From: Amoeboaphelidium occidentale
Taxonomy: Eukaryota > Aphelidiomycota > Aphelidea
Length of the DNA: 59,419 nt
Assembly: GCA_023515795.1 (NCBI GenBank)
Contig: JALGPX010000061.1
Coordinates: 1-59,419 of the forward strand
Reading direction: 5' to 3'
Numbering within the stretch: position 1 is the stretch's first letter; every line of letters begins with the position of its first letter. Below, piece by piece: positions 33,098-47,030 of the stretch. The position numbers were made by a program, and so were the translations under genes. A model generated the notes under the pieces. That model saw only the letters and a list, made by a program, of their open reading frames with translations, was not told the DNA's origin and did no database searches.

Positions 33098-33441
33098 ATG
33101 TCGGGAGCAAAAGCGCAAAAGATTATGGTGCAGCCAATTCATATGATATTTCGCCTACTTCAATCGAAGAAGAGGGTGAATATTTGGGTAGCAGAGCAGC
33201 TGAATACAACACTAGAGGGTCAAATAATAGTAATCTTATGCAGTTGGACTTTGGGCTTATTGTAGGGTTTCGATGAATTTATGAATCTGGTATTGGATGA
33301 CGCGGTCGAGGTATCGTCTGGGTCTAGCCGGCGAACGGAATTAGGTATTTTTTACGGAATTATTGGAGCACAATTGACCGTGTAGGCCGAATCTTGCTTA
33401 AGGGGGAAAATATTGTATTACTTACCGAGAAGCAGGAGTAA
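33098..33441 (+). CDS. SNRPE: Small nuclear ribonucleoprotein SmE
   Basis: Core Sm protein E of the spliceosomal snRNPs. Three exons (introns 33230-33265 and 33345-33385) give 88 residues, the normal size. Sm1 motif QSKKRVNIWVAEQLNTTLEG then IIGFDEFMNLVLDDAVEV; Sm2 motif GRILLKGENIVLL at the end. KIMVQPIHMIFRLLQ is the E-specific N-terminal helix. It diverges from VMA1 with a 77-bp gap. Confidence 0.95.
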
Positions 33442-33466
33442 ATTAAATAACATTTAATAAAATACG

Positions 33467-36384
33467 TCAATTTTTGTTTGGTAAGCTGAACGTAAGCTTT
33501 CTTTTGGGGTTTGCGCCATGTTTTGGTCTTCCACCTTCAAGTATACGTTTCAGCGGTTTCTCTTCTTCTTTGTTCTGAAGTCTTGAAGTTCTTGGTGTCA
33601 TGCAGACTTCTTGTACTGGATTAATTGCAAACTTTTTAGGCGAAAGCTTCTTCTCATTGCTTGCACAAAGTCCTTGCCCATTTGATAGTCTTATTTCAGA
33701 AGATTTTCCAACCTTTAATAGATGTTATAGCAAATTAATAGTGTCTTACCGATTCAATATACTTTTTGACTCTCTTGAACACTGTAACAAAAAGTTCATG
33801 GTAAAATACTATTATGATGTCTCTCTTGTCATCGTCTAATCGAACACTGTTTGTTACAGTGCTGTCAGCTTGTGGCTGCTTATTGTAGTTCTGTATCAGC
33901 GAATGCATTGTGATTTCAAAAGAAAGATATCTGCAAGCGCTGTAAATGGTACAAATTATAATTTGATCAACATTTCTTTTGTAGAATAATCGAAGTTCTG
34001 CTTCTTGAACGAGCATTTCCGAAATTATGTCCCAAGCCTGAAGATTAAAATATGAATAATAATTTACCATCTGAAATACTTCATCTGGAGCTCCTATCGA
34101 ACTGACTAATAATTGCATCCTAGTTCTGACCAAGCGAAATATCTTTCTAAACAAAACTTCCATATCTTTGTAGCTTTGATTGTTTGCGACAGATTTATCG
34201 TTTGAACTTTCCATAGCATTGGATACTGTCATGTTTTCATTGCATTCCCCCTGTTGATTGTTAACTTGCCTCAAGGCTTTCCCTGCCAACATTAGAAATA
34301 ATTTGTTTTAAAACGACTTACTCGGCGACGACAAAAAGTTGAAAGCATCACCGCTGGTTTTCTGTTCCAACTCTAATTGAATGTAAATCGGCGCATCATG
34401 CTTCCAGATGTATGTATCTAGAACTCTCTCTTCTCTGTACTTCAAATCTTTGATCATACTCCAAGTCAGAAATTTTCCAACGTGCTTGATAAGAATGTCA
34501 ATAATCAAGCAATAATGATAGGCAGTAACAACTAAAAACGTTTCAATGGTCTGTCTTGTAATACTCGAGGCCTTAAACCCATCGCATATCAGATGAATAC
34601 AACAAGCCATCAAGTTTCGGTGAAAATGACCATTTTGCATCACAGCATGAAGATCAACTCGTTTCACTTGACCAGCTTGCTCACTAATAATCATTAACTC
34701 CAAAGTCCTATTCGTAAGGTTTAAAAGAAGAGTTATCAAACCTTAAGTACACTTTTAGTCCCATTTCTACGTAACATCGCTCAGATTCGATTGCCACAGA
34801 GGAAAAATACTCTAATGCTTGTTGAATACGACTGCAGACTTGTGATTCCAGTTGATCCGGAGAGCTTGACAAGAACGATTTTGTATGAGGAAGAAGCCCC
34901 AGTTCCTTCAATAATTACTCAATAGAAAGAAGCAATATTACCTGCTGTTGTAAAATTTTTCGAAGTCTGTCTAAAGCAGCACCGTCTGTTTCAACGATGC
35001 TGTTTGTGTTCATACTCTTGGCCGACAACGGTGTTGCTCTCATTTTTCCCTAAAGTTTAGAGGAAGCATTGAATTTACCTCCATTAAACTAGCCTTAGCA
35101 AAGTCCTGTTTCAAGTTTCTGGCGACAGGAGATCTTGTAACTGTCAGACCATTCAAAAGCCCAAACTTTTTTGGTGTAATCGCATTCATTGCAGTTCTGC
35201 TCAAGAAATACCTCCCATCAAATGCTCCCGACTTGAGATGAAGATTCTCTGTATACTTTTTGTTGAGGAGCTCTTTTGTATTCCAATAATTCATTCTGTC
35301 GTTGAGACCAAAACCTCCCTCTAAAAATGGAAACCCGTCGCTACATTGAGATATTGTCGAAAACAAAAACGCCTTAGTAGAAACAAAGTCCTGAGAGTAA
35401 GGAAACAAGATCTGTAATTTACCTTTTCCAAGTAAGCCAAAAATTTTGGCTCTTCGACTACAAACGATTCATAGTTCATGTTCAACTTCTGGCAGAATAT
35501 CAGCTTGTAAAAGTTTGGTGAATTCAATTGATCTTCGCTTAAGTTTAGGTGCAAAACTTGGGCTACATCCTTTCGATCTCTCAACGAGATAGCAGTTACT
35601 TGGTGTATGATAAAATGCATACAGCAACCCAAAATCAAAGCAAAGTTCTTGTTACTCGCGGCGCTGGGAGGGAATAGACTATCTCTAGAAACAATCATTA
35701 AAAGCCAAGTCATATGGAATATGTCCATTAGATAATTGTACTCGGCGGAAACCGTTCCAGCTTGTTTGTCGGCCTTAAAGAATGCATGAAACAGCTCTTT
35801 GAATGCAGTATGACCATATGATAACGCATTAAAATCGTTCTGTAAATACATCATGTCTTTTTGTAACAGTACCAGATATTCTTGGCTCAGCATTTGAAAT
35901 GCGTTGGCTTTGTAGAGACTGAGTAAATTCATCAAAAACTCCGTAATGTACGAATTTGTGGACAACAAGATCTGACTAACAGTGATGCCATTTTCTTGCT
36001 TACTTTGCCATGCTGTGACCTTAACAGTTACCCAGATTGCACATGCCACCACACCAGCCGCCTTTACATTTTAATAATAACTCGAAACGCTTGTCTTACC
36101 GACGTATTGGGATTCTGGCAATGAAGGGCTCTTCCGAATGGACCCAAAAGAGTTTTAGAGTCACGTTTCATCGATTCCGGAAGATTCAGCGCGACACATA
36201 CGCTCAGGTGCACTGTTTCAAACTCAAATAGTTTGGCTTCAAGTTGATTCTTCCCACTTGTCGGAGCTTGGTTTTCTGAACCATTAAAATTTGGACCGGA
36301 TTTTGGAACAAGGAAAGTCGCAATACTATTTCCCGCTTCAGAGACTCTTCGTCGCTTGCTCGGGCTGTCCTGGTAATCCATCAT
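33467..36384 (-). CDS. Retinoblastoma-family pocket protein
   Basis: Cell-cycle repressor that binds E2F, about 850 residues with several 35-45-nt introns. It starts MMDYQDSPSKRRRVS. An N-terminal Rb domain (DUF3452 type) at about 36050-35400 includes NYLMDIFHMTWLLMIVSRDS and FALILGCCMHFIIHQV. Pocket A at about 34950-34310 has YVEMGLKVYLRFDN, FHRNLMACCIHLICDGF and REERVLDTYIWKHDAPIY. Pocket B at about 34240-33735 has EVLFRKIFRLVRTRMQLL, LFYKRNVDQIIICTIYSACR and DDDKRDIIIVFYHELFV. The C-terminal exon has SPKKFAINP and MTPRTSRLQ. In the reading frame as given it stops at 33537-33539; a +1 frame continues with a basic KPLKRILEGGRPKHG tail to 33467. Pocket proteins are kept in early-diverging fungi and replaced by Whi5-type repressors in yeasts. 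Confidence 0.9.
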
Positions 36385-36466
36385 TTCCCTCTGGAGTAAA
36401 CAAATCGAAGAATCTGGGATTGAAGAACGACAAACAAAGCCGAAACTTCACGGCAATTTTCGTAAT

Positions 36467-38777
36467 CTATTGCGTAACTTTCTTTAAGGATAATTTGGCC
36501 AAAATCTCATCAATTCTGCTAAACTGCCATGACCATTTCGCATTGTACAAGAATGGCCGAAGATCAAATCTGTTGTCGTCCGGGGAGTAAGCCTCTGCAT
36601 GCAACGCAGGTGTTAATGTCGTCATCTTGTGGCGGTTCACGGAATAGTAAAAGAAAAATCTTTTGATTTTGCTTGCTATATCTTGAAGGCTTCTTTGAGG
36701 CCAAATTGAAACAGCGTGCAGGAACATTGAAACAGGACCACACCTTGACACCTTTCTCAATTTACCAAAAACAGAAAGTTCGGCATAAGTCATTCCCATG
36801 TCATCTTCGTCGTTTTGTTTATGAGATTCAGTCAAAGGCTCCAATTCTGCGGTCGGTGGGGCTTCCACTAAACTAAAAACTTAAAGCGGCAGAGTCGATA
36901 CTTACCTTTGAAAAGATGCAAATCCGTGCATCCTTCCATAATAATCGACGAAACGCTTGATATCTATCTTGCTTACAGACCCGATGGGATTAAGATCAGC
37001 GCTTGAACAATCGTATTTTGTGAAATAACCACGCAAGCTAGACTTAGTTTCAAAACGTAATAGAATACCTCTCATCTACATTGCCAGCACCAAGAACCAA
37101 CAAGCCACCAGAGGATTTATAATCTCGAATCCATGGAAGTAATTGAGCCAAAAGATATGAAAGGACCATCCTACTTCTAGCCTGCAAGTTTTGTAAGGCT
37201 AAGTTTTCACGATTGCTTCCGCCAAACACTATGTAGTTCGGTTTCTTTAGGAACATCATTTCAACCAATGACAAAAAGGAGCCAACAATACCATCAATGT
37301 CACATTGTAGGTGATAAGAACCAATATCTCCGGCCAGCTTCGTAGCTCTTAATCTAGTATCCGACGATGAATTTTCAGTAGCCATGTAGCAAGTATGAAG
37401 CAATCTAGAGCAAAGATCTTTTGCAGTAGATGGAACATGCTCCTTAGGGCAACCTAAAATCCTCTCTAAATCATTCAATACAAGTTGATCTAAAGTATTA
37501 ATGTTCCATGAAAAATAATACCTTTCTTGGAAACATACTCAGATAAGAGCTCACAAAGGTTATAAACAATTAACGAAACACATCCAGAATCTATACCGCC
37601 ACTAAGAGGTAAAAAGAATCCAATGCTTCCTGATCGTCTCAAGTAGTCCCATAGCCAGCATGAAATACCAAAAGAAATTTCTTGTTCAGGCTCACGAATA
37701 AGTGGCTTTAAGGGCTTCGTTAATTTGAAGTTCATACTAGGCTCGTAATCACACAAATATATATCTACATCGATACAGGGGTACGGTTCTTGTAGAGCGG
37801 CCTGGGAACTTCTACTAATAATGGAGGCCCTGTAAGAACTCACTTCATCCAAATTTACCGTCGCAGTAATTACTTCGACATCGCATAGCGAGAATTGTGA
37901 ACCTTGAGCCAAAAGTACATCATTAGAAACAATAAGCGGAGTGCCGTCGTAATAAACTCTTTCTCCATCGCATCCTTGATGATTTGCATACAAGTAAACA
38001 CCACCATTCTAAAATTGTTTAGAATCGAGAACATTATAATACCTTTGACATAGCATGGGTAATAAGATCAATTCTGCGCTTCAATTTACGAAGTTCGAAA
38101 TGACTTGCACTTCCATTGCAGAATATTTCAACTCCATCAAGGCCAAGCTGAATATGCGGGTTTTGAGGAGTAAAGAGCTCCTCGCATACTTCAATACCAA
38201 CCTTTACATCATTAAACGAAAGAATCGCATCTCCAAAATTCGTAGTTTTCTAAGCAAAAGTCAATATTTTCACATCAACGTGTACCTGCTCAGTTACATC
38301 AACAATTTCCTTTGGCAGTTTGAACACAACAATCTGTTTAAGACGACTCCACGCAGTGAACCATCTTCCTTCCCGATAATTGCCATCATTGGCCAAGAAT
38401 AACTTTGGCCGAATTAACTTAATCTCGCCATTGTAACACAATATGCGACAATTGTATCGCACACCATTCAGCATAACTGGCATCCCAATATCCAGAAAAA
38501 TGCCATGCGCCGATTTATCGGCTAAGATCTTTGCTAGAACTTCCCAACAGTGCGTGAATGTGTCATTCTCGTAAAAATGGTCCTACTGCATAAACTTCGT
38601 TTCTGTGATATTTACATTGCAACCATATCCACAAACTTCAAGTTCAGGCCCCAGTCGGTAAGAAGCTCCTTTGGCTTTAGCTATGGTAATAGACTCTAAG
38701 ATTCTTCTGTAATTTCCCTCGAAATCCATCGCCCATTGGTTTAAAGCGCATGTCGCAACTGTGCAAATCCTCGCCAT
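36467..38777 (-). CDS. QNS1: Glutamine-dependent NAD+ synthetase
   Basis: Two-domain enzyme making NAD+ from deamido-NAD+ with glutamine. Several 33-44-nt introns; about 690 residues. The N-terminal nitrilase-like glutaminase begins [20 protein letters not shown], with the Glu motif [11 protein letters not shown], then [19 protein letters not shown] and the Cys region [16 protein letters not shown]. The synthetase half has the PP-loop [57 protein letters not shown] and the C-terminal [20 protein letters not shown] and [17 protein letters not shown]. The start is 18 bp from the divergent SPT4 start. Confidence 0.96.
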
Positions 38778-38795
38778 TTCGATTTTGTGAACAGA

Positions 38796-39242
38796 ATGGC
38801 AAGTTTACCAAAAGCTGATTCTAAACGGCTGCGAGCATGTATGCTTTGCTCATTGATTAAGGTATACAACCATAAGTACCCAGTTGAAAGACTTATTCGG
38901 TATGTTAGTCGTATGAACAGTTCAGGAACGCAGGCTGTGATAATTGCGAGGAAATACTTGAGATGAGAGGAAGTGGAGATCGCGTGCTAGAATGCACTTC
39001 ATCAGATTTCACTGGGTATTATATTTCTTATAATTTTGTCTTACGCTTACTTAAGAATGGTGGCTAATGTGGATCCAAGCCAAAGCTGGGCTGCCCGTTG
39101 GCAAAGGATTGACAAGTACACAACCGGAATTTATGCGATTCAAGTAATAGGAAGACTTCCTGAAGATGTGATAGACACTCTAAGAGGCCGAGGGCTGACT
39201 TATATCCCAAGAGATGGAGGTCAAGTTGCAGTTGACGAATAG
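38796..39242 (+). CDS. SPT4: Transcription elongation factor Spt4
   Basis: Small zinc-finger partner of Spt5 (DSIF). Three exons; about 122 residues. [12 protein letters not shown] carries the first Cys pair, GCDNCEEIL the second. [20 protein letters not shown] crosses the second intron (39016-39055), and [15 protein letters not shown] with YIPRDG closes it. For the first intron I prefer 38883-38920 (38 nt, donor GTTGAA) because it gives FRNAGCDNC, matching the family FxxxGC spacing; other in-frame choices exist. The start is 18 bp from that of NAD+ synthetase. Confidence 0.92.
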
Positions 39243-39567
39243 AATTTCTTTGTAATCTACTCTTTGTGCCGAGCGTTTCGGCTACTCTTAAATACCATTA
39301 ATTTCGCGCAGTTAGTTTTAGCAGAAGATAAGATTTTGAATGCGGAGATTCTGTGAGGCGCTACAAGGAAGCTCCAACGTTGGGTACAATATCACAATGT
39401 GATCAATTACTCTTTGTCGTAAAATAAGATTCTTAATAAGCTCTGTTCGAAAGACCCGAGAAAAACTGATAATGAAGTGACACTCAATTTAATGCAAGTG
39501 TTACTAAATGGTAAATCACTTTAAAAGTAGATTGCTTCAAAGCGCAGCAATAAAAATCTCATCATCA
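39243..39567. other. Intergenic spacer, nothing recognised
   Basis: A 325-bp spacer between the SPT4 stop and the end of convergent RPT1. It contains a short hairpin GCCGA/TCGGC with loop gcgtt at 39268-39282, possibly a transcript-end structure for SPT4. No tRNA, snRNA or protein gene could be supported. Confidence 0.5.
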
Positions 39568-41234
<1,667 letters not shown>

Positions 41235-41290
41235 TTCGGCTGTTTCAGATCACAAAAATCTTTGAAGACTCAACAATCTATTGGAGTTTT

Positions 41291-43858
41291 TCAGCTGAAG
41301 TAAATGGCAAGAGATGCGTCACTAGAAAGCCCTACATCCTCAGTAAAATTATAAAGACTAATGAATAGATACGGGAAGCGCGTTGTAAAGTAGAGAAGAA
41401 ACCCATTCGGTAACGGACCTAGTCGACTCTTAACTTCAGCTGGAAGATCTTGGTAATGATTTTTCTTGTTTCTAATGGCTCTTAGTAAATCTTGTACTGA
41501 ATCAGTACTATACTTGCGATATTTCCCAAGATTCTCAAAAAGATCCTCATCCACTTTGTCAAACCAGCCTGTGGGAATTATGACTTGTGCGAGACTTTCT
41601 AGTTTCTTCAATAAATCACTTGCCTCTCTATCTTCAATATCTAGTCTATCACTCAAGTCTTGCAAAAATGTGAGCTTCTTCAATGGGTTCCAGAAGAACG
41701 GAAGTGATAATACTTTTTTGCCGTCGATTCGACCTAATGCATTGATATTAATCATCTTTTTAACAACATCAACAGCCTCTTCATCTTCCAAATGAGTCAA
41801 ATTGTATGTGTTTGCTAAAATGTTTCTATCTCTGTCGTACAAGCCACCGAATGGATGATGGCCTCCAGTCAAAGTATAATAAAATACTAAACCAGTAGAA
41901 AATATATCCACCGCTTTAGAGAGTTTCAGCTCTTTCTGTTCTTCTTTTTCGGCACCATTTAACTTTATAAGTTCTGGAGCTCTCCAGCCTGTAGTTCCGC
42001 CATGACTCTCCGTCGAAAAATAAAACGTATTCTGGCCATCCGTTAGTTTCTTGCATAAACCAAAGTCTGTGATAAGAGCACGATAAGAATTAGGCCCAAC
42101 TACGGATATAAGTACATTCTGGGGCTTAATATCTCGATGGACAATATTTAAAGAATGAAGATGAACCACTCCTGATATTAAATCACAGCAAATGGATCTT
42201 TTGTCAATTACTGTACGCATTTCAGAAATCATTCTCAAATCAATACTTGGCGCCGGGTTCTCAATAACATCGTACAATGAGCATAAGCATTTTTCCAGTG
42301 CGATATAAAGAAATTGTCGAGATCTTTTCTGGCAAAAGTATCTAACAACGTTTGGATGGCTATCTGATTTCAGTAATAAGTCAACTTCTCTGTCTGCGAC
42401 ATCAAAAAAATCAACTAAAAGCCTTTTAACTGCGACTGGCCGACCGTGAAAAGTGCCACCAAAAACAACGGTTCCATGAGATCCATAACCTAGAATCTCA
42501 TTGGTATTTACCTGGAGATCGTCTTTTTCCTTCTCATTAGTTGCTTTCCGCCGACCACGAGTTTTAGGTTTATCTGACTGACTGACTTCGACAGGTTTGT
42601 TTAGTCTCCAGAGAAATAAAAAAGAAAGTCCAAAACCAACAATGAGTGTCAATATTACAGTGTAGAAAGTCTGAAAGCTGAATGCACCTCTAGAATTAGC
42701 TTCAAGGGCATTTTCGAATCCAGTCAAATATTGTGGGGCTTCAATTAGAAGCGGTGTAGTTGATAGTATATCATTCGCAGTAGTTGAAGCAGGAATCAAT
42801 GATATCTGAACAGGAGCCTCCACAAGATTGATATTAGCTCCCTTTAAGCAATCCGGAAACATTTTTGATCCAGGGTAACAGAAAGAAGGGCATTTAGCTT
42901 GAAGATCATCCTCTAACACAGATCGACGAGGGTCAAACTGCGGCATAAACGGATCAATATTAACGTCGCCGTGATGGTATCTTGAGGAGGCCAACAAATA
43001 CGGTGTGCGATTGCTTAAGCCTATGTGTACCATCGAACTATAGTCTTTATCAGAAGTGTAATCTTTGGGTTTCAAATTCAGCAAACTCAGACTATATCGA
43101 CCATCATTAGATTTTTTGTCCAGGACAGTAAAAACAGAGACTACCGGGGAATTAAACATATTTATCCATATGGTCCCTACGTGCTCGTCCCAACAAACTA
43201 AAGATCCATCAATACCAGGCGACAATGAGCAACCAGTAGAGGTTGGCTGCGTAGATAATTGAGGAGATATGAGTTCTGTATAGGATATATTCCAAGAAGG
43301 AATATTAGGATTATCTAAATTGTACACGGATATCCTGTAGGAAATTCTACCAATTGAAGCAAGGTGTTTATCTTCGGGATCATGAACAGCAAGTAAACCA
43401 GAATCAGGACTGAGCCTGTACCTTATTGAGCCCGTAATAGGATTAAACAGAATAATCTCTGTTGATCTTTCCGCCACGTAAACTGTTCCGTCCTCTGAAT
43501 GGTACGGAGAGTATTCAGCTAGCCTTTTAATTGACAGCGGAAGTTTCTAATCCAATAAATTAATAGACCTCAATGACTTGATACGAACCTTAATAGGCAA
43601 GTCTGCTTCTGCTACGTAAACACTTCCATCAGTATTAGGTTCCACGAGGTAATACGGAACGGTCTTTGAATCAGCTGGTTCAGAGAATCTACTCTCAATA
43701 TTCACGCCGAGATTTGATTCTGGCCATGTCCACATAACAGCGCCATTTATCCTATTGATTCCAAGAACTTGGCCGTCGACTGTAGCGACAATGTAAATGT
43801 CACTTTCCTTCTGCTCAAACTTCTGGACGGCATTATGCGATGCTGAGTGACTGCTCAT
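41291..43858 (-). CDS. IRE1: IRE1 ER-stress kinase/endoribonuclease
   Basis: Unfolded-protein sensor, 841 residues in two exons over a 42-nt intron near 43505-43546 (donor GTTCGT). The luminal beta-propeller starts at once (IYIVATVDGQVLGINRINGA; ADLPIKKLPLSIKRLAEYSP). One membrane segment follows (TFYTVILTLIVGFGLSFLFL). The kinase has GYGSHGTVVFGGTFHGRPVA with the Lys, IVHRDIKPQNVLI, and ITDFGLCKKL. The C-terminal KEN RNase domain has FFWNPLKKLTFLQDLSDRL and AIRNKKNHYQDLPAEVK. Only about 18 residues precede the propeller and they are polar, so no signal peptide is visible; there is an in-frame stop upstream and SDHC ends 67 bp away. Confidence 0.95.
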
Positions 43859-43925
43859 TCGACACAAAAATCAGCGTTCAGGAACTGGACAATTCAGCCT
43901 TATCGTACCAGCATTTTATTGATCG

Positions 43926-44482
43926 TTAAAGTAAAGCTAACCACAAGCTAGAAAGTAAAGTGGCTCCACTTACAGCGTATCCAGTAGCATAGACCGACTT
44001 CAACGACAAACCATATCTGACATCCCAAAGCAAATGCCTGATTCCATTCCAAAAGTGGTACGAATAGGAAGCACTCAATAAGAATTTACCAGAAAAAAGC
44101 AATACTCCTGGAATAGCTGCAACAGAAGACACAACTGCTGTCGAAGCGAATGGAGCAACTGCGTACCAAATCCCTCCTGCGTAAACTCCAGCAGCCAAAC
44201 CAGCGCCTGTAAATCTGTGTGCAATAGACATAACCCAGGTGAGTTGTGGTTCATAGATTTGTAAATGAGGCGATAATGGTCTCTTTGCTTTAAGGGCTTG
44301 AGTAGCAGCAGCTTCAGAAGTCGATGATGCTTTTGTGCTCAAAGACTTTGCATAGTGGGCTCTCAACAAGCCAGATGCATTAGGCATTGATAGCAATCTA
44401 ATTAAAAGTTATAAGTTTTGTGAAAGGCCAATAATCCATACCTGGAAGCAGATTGTCTTGCGAATCGTGACGTCAAAATCAT
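43926..44482 (-). CDS. SDHC: Succinate dehydrogenase cytochrome b subunit
   Basis: Membrane anchor of mitochondrial complex II. Two exons over an intron near 44400-44442, about 170 residues. The N-terminal MILTSRFARQSASRLLSMPN is a mitochondrial presequence. RPLSPHLQIYEPQLTWVMSI is the family signature, with heme/quinone-site His and Ser/Arg in SIAHRFTGAGLA, then three membrane helices, and SYHFWNGIRHLLWDVRYGLS with the second conserved His. It ends 51 bp after COX20 in the same direction. Confidence 0.95.
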
Positions 44483-44533
44483 CTGCTAGAAACACTAAGT
44501 TCAACACAATTGAAACGATATAAAAATTCTATT

Positions 44534-45049
44534 TCACCTGTCTTGAGTAGCAGAAGTAGTATGGTTACTGTCACTTATAGCAGCACCTCGATTAGATCGC
44601 ACCGCTTCAACGAAAACTCTAGCTCTTTTGATATTATCATCATGCTGGTAGGTGCAAAGATGCCTTCACATAAAAATCATTAAAATCAATTTCATACAGC
44701 TTACCAGCTTAAAACGGAAGAAATTGCAAACATGCCAACAGCATAATTACATGAAGCCATAACGTTCGCTACTGATTAAATCCAGGTTATCTATGAACAT
44801 ACCTCTCCAGTAATATCTAATCATGCCTACACCCAGACCGCCAACAATTCCATACATTAAAGACGATCGCATGCAAGGAACTCGTTTGATTCCAGAGTAT
44901 ACAGCCTTAGGTCCCTGATCAACAGACAATTAGCGATGAGCAATAACATTTACAAAGTCATGAAGTGCCTCAGGAGTTCTAGGATGTGTTGGGAGCTCCT
45001 TTTTATCATTTACTTCGTTGAGCGTTTCTTTACGTTCCTCTTCCACCAT
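44534..45049 (-). CDS. COX20: Cytochrome c oxidase assembly protein Cox20
   Basis: Mitochondrial inner-membrane chaperone for Cox2. I place the start at 45047-45049 and join across an intron at 44915-44953 (39 nt), giving MVEEERKETLNEVNDKKELP then HDFGPKAVYSGIKRVPC. Family motif RVPCMRSSLMYGIVGGLGVG, a second exon with ASCNYAVGMFAISSVLSW, and a charged tail after another 43-nt intron. Two membrane hairpin helices are expected. The identification rests on the PCxRxSLxYGI block and topology, and length (about 135) agrees with the family. Confidence 0.8.
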
Positions 45050-45211
45050 TCGCGATATATTTTTCAGGACAAGAATTGGGGCCACGAGGTTACCATTGCA
45101 AAACACACCATAGCCACACTTCTAAAGAATTTATCCAGCACGGAGCAACTAGTAAACATAATAGACAAGAACGTTCACATACGCAAGAAGCCCCGCTTTG
45201 TTTCAGAAACG

Positions 45212-47008
45212 ATGGGAGCAGTGCAGAAACAGCAACATGAGATGCAAGCAGAGCAGCTCCAAGAGAATCAAGTAATGCATGATGGCAACAGCATTACAAC
45301 TATACCAGCCCATGACAGGCTTCCATTTTCTGGTTTTCGTAAGGAGGAGTATGTGCGTCTGATCCTTCAGAGCTTGTTCGACATGGGTTTCAAGTAGAGC
45401 TCTTTTAGCGCTGACGATAATGTCTAATTGCTTAGAACAACGGCTTTATCATTGGAACAAGAGTCCGGGTTCCAGTATGAGACAAGAGGTATTTATGACT
45501 TAAGGGAGAGTATTATGCATGGCAATTGGGCTCGAGCTGAGGAGCTAATCCAAACGATCTTGACAGATGAACACCACATTAAGGTATTCTTGATCTTTAA
45601 AAAAAGCTCCTTAATTGCAAGAGTGCACTTTATATGGTCAAGAAACAGAAGTATATTGAAATGTTGGAACAAAAGAATACGAAAGATGCTCTGCATGTGT
45701 TGAGGAATGAAATTGCTCTTTTGGAAATTGATCAGTCTGAGTTACATGAATTATCGAGTTTAATGATGTGCTCCAACATGGAAAGTTTACAAAAGAAAGC
45801 TGGAGTAGATCAACAGTCGATTGCTTCGCGAAGAATCCAAGTTTATGAGCAATTTCAGGAGTTTGTACCCTCTTCGTTGGTTTTGCCACCGCACAGACTT
45901 GAATCGCTATTAAAACAAGCTGTTGAACAGCAGAAGAATGAATGTATTTATCACACTGCAGTGGACAGGGACATCACATTGTATCAAGACCATGTATGCT
46001 TGAAGTAAGTTAAAACTGCTGCTTTGTCATGTTTTAGGGATGAGTTTCCGCGAGTAACTACAGTTGTCCTTGATGAACACAAAGATGAGGTTTGGTTTGT
46101 TCTATTTTCCCACAATGGCAAGTTTCTTGCATCAGCATCGAAAGACTCTACAGTAATCATTTGGAGCACAGAGGTGAGTTGTCTTACTACCGCCTAATTG
46201 TATGAAGAGCTGGACCATGGTTCACAACCTTGTTGGCCACGAAGATTCTGTATCTTTTCTAGCATGGAGCCCTGATGATACAATGATCATTTCCTGTAGC
46301 AACGATAAGAAGGCTAAACTATGGGATACAAACGTTAGTTTATTTTTTATCTTACTTAATATGTAGACTGGTACACTAAAGAACACATTTTCAAGGCATA
46401 CGGAACCGGTTACCTCGTGCGCCTGGTTTAGTGATAATCAGAGATTCATAACAGGCGGTTTAGATAAAGCAATTAATATGTGGAACGTTGATGGAAACTT
46501 GATTCAAAGGTGGACAGGCCTACGTGTTACAGATCTTGCGGTCACTGCGGACGATACACGCTTGGTAGCAGTCTGTACTGAGCAAAGAATCAGAATCTTT
46601 GACATGGTCGAGAAAACGGAACTATATATTGAGGAAGGTCATTCGATAACGTCCTTGACTCTCAGCCACGACTCAAAGTATGCTTTAGTTAATGTTGCCG
46701 CTTCAGAGATACATTTGTGGGATTTGGAACAGAGAAGGAAACTTCATTCTTACACTGGACAGAAACAAGGTACTTTTGTTATCAGGTCTTGTTTCGGAGG
46801 TCCAGGACAGAGTTTCATCATTAGCGGAAGCGAAGATTGTAATGTGTACATTTGGCATAGAGATCGCAAAACGCTATTGGAAACATTACAGGGACATACA
46901 GGAACCGTAAATAGCGTAAGCTGGAATCCTGTAATCCCAACGATGTTTGCATCTGCATCTGATGACTGCACAATCAGAGTTTGGGGAAAACATGCTTTGA
47001 ATATATGA
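45212..47008 (+). CDS. GID/CTLH E3 subunit Gid7/WDR26
   Basis: WD-repeat subunit of the GID/CTLH ubiquitin ligase, about 520 residues in at least six exons with 30-43-nt introns. I begin it at MGAVQKQQHEMQAEQ. A LisH-like segment (FRKEEYVRLILQSLFDMGF) and CTLH (DLRESIMHGNWARAEELIQ) are followed by LHVLRNEIALLEID, then WD repeats from about 46050 (HKDEVWFVLFS; GHEDSVSFLAWSPDD; RHTEPVTSCAWF; GHTGTVNSVSWNP; ASASDDCTIRVWG). In yeast Gid7 regulates degradation of gluconeogenic enzymes. Starts further upstream are possible but overlap the COX20 promoter. Confidence 0.92.
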
Positions 47009-47030
47009 AAGGATATTTTGCAGCTTTAAT

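Noticed and set aside
38900-38925. A 26-nt intron in SPT4
   Set aside because: It is in frame but gives poor spacing before GCDNC; a 38-nt choice (38883-38920) fits the family and the local intron size.
39268-39282. U6-like 5' hairpin
   Set aside because: Only a 5-bp stem with a GC-rich loop; no conserved U6 internal sequence follows.
44936-45397. Longer plus-strand N-terminus for GID7
   Set aside because: It overlaps the COX20 first exon and promoter, is hydrophobic and unlike the family; the ATG at 45212 fits better.
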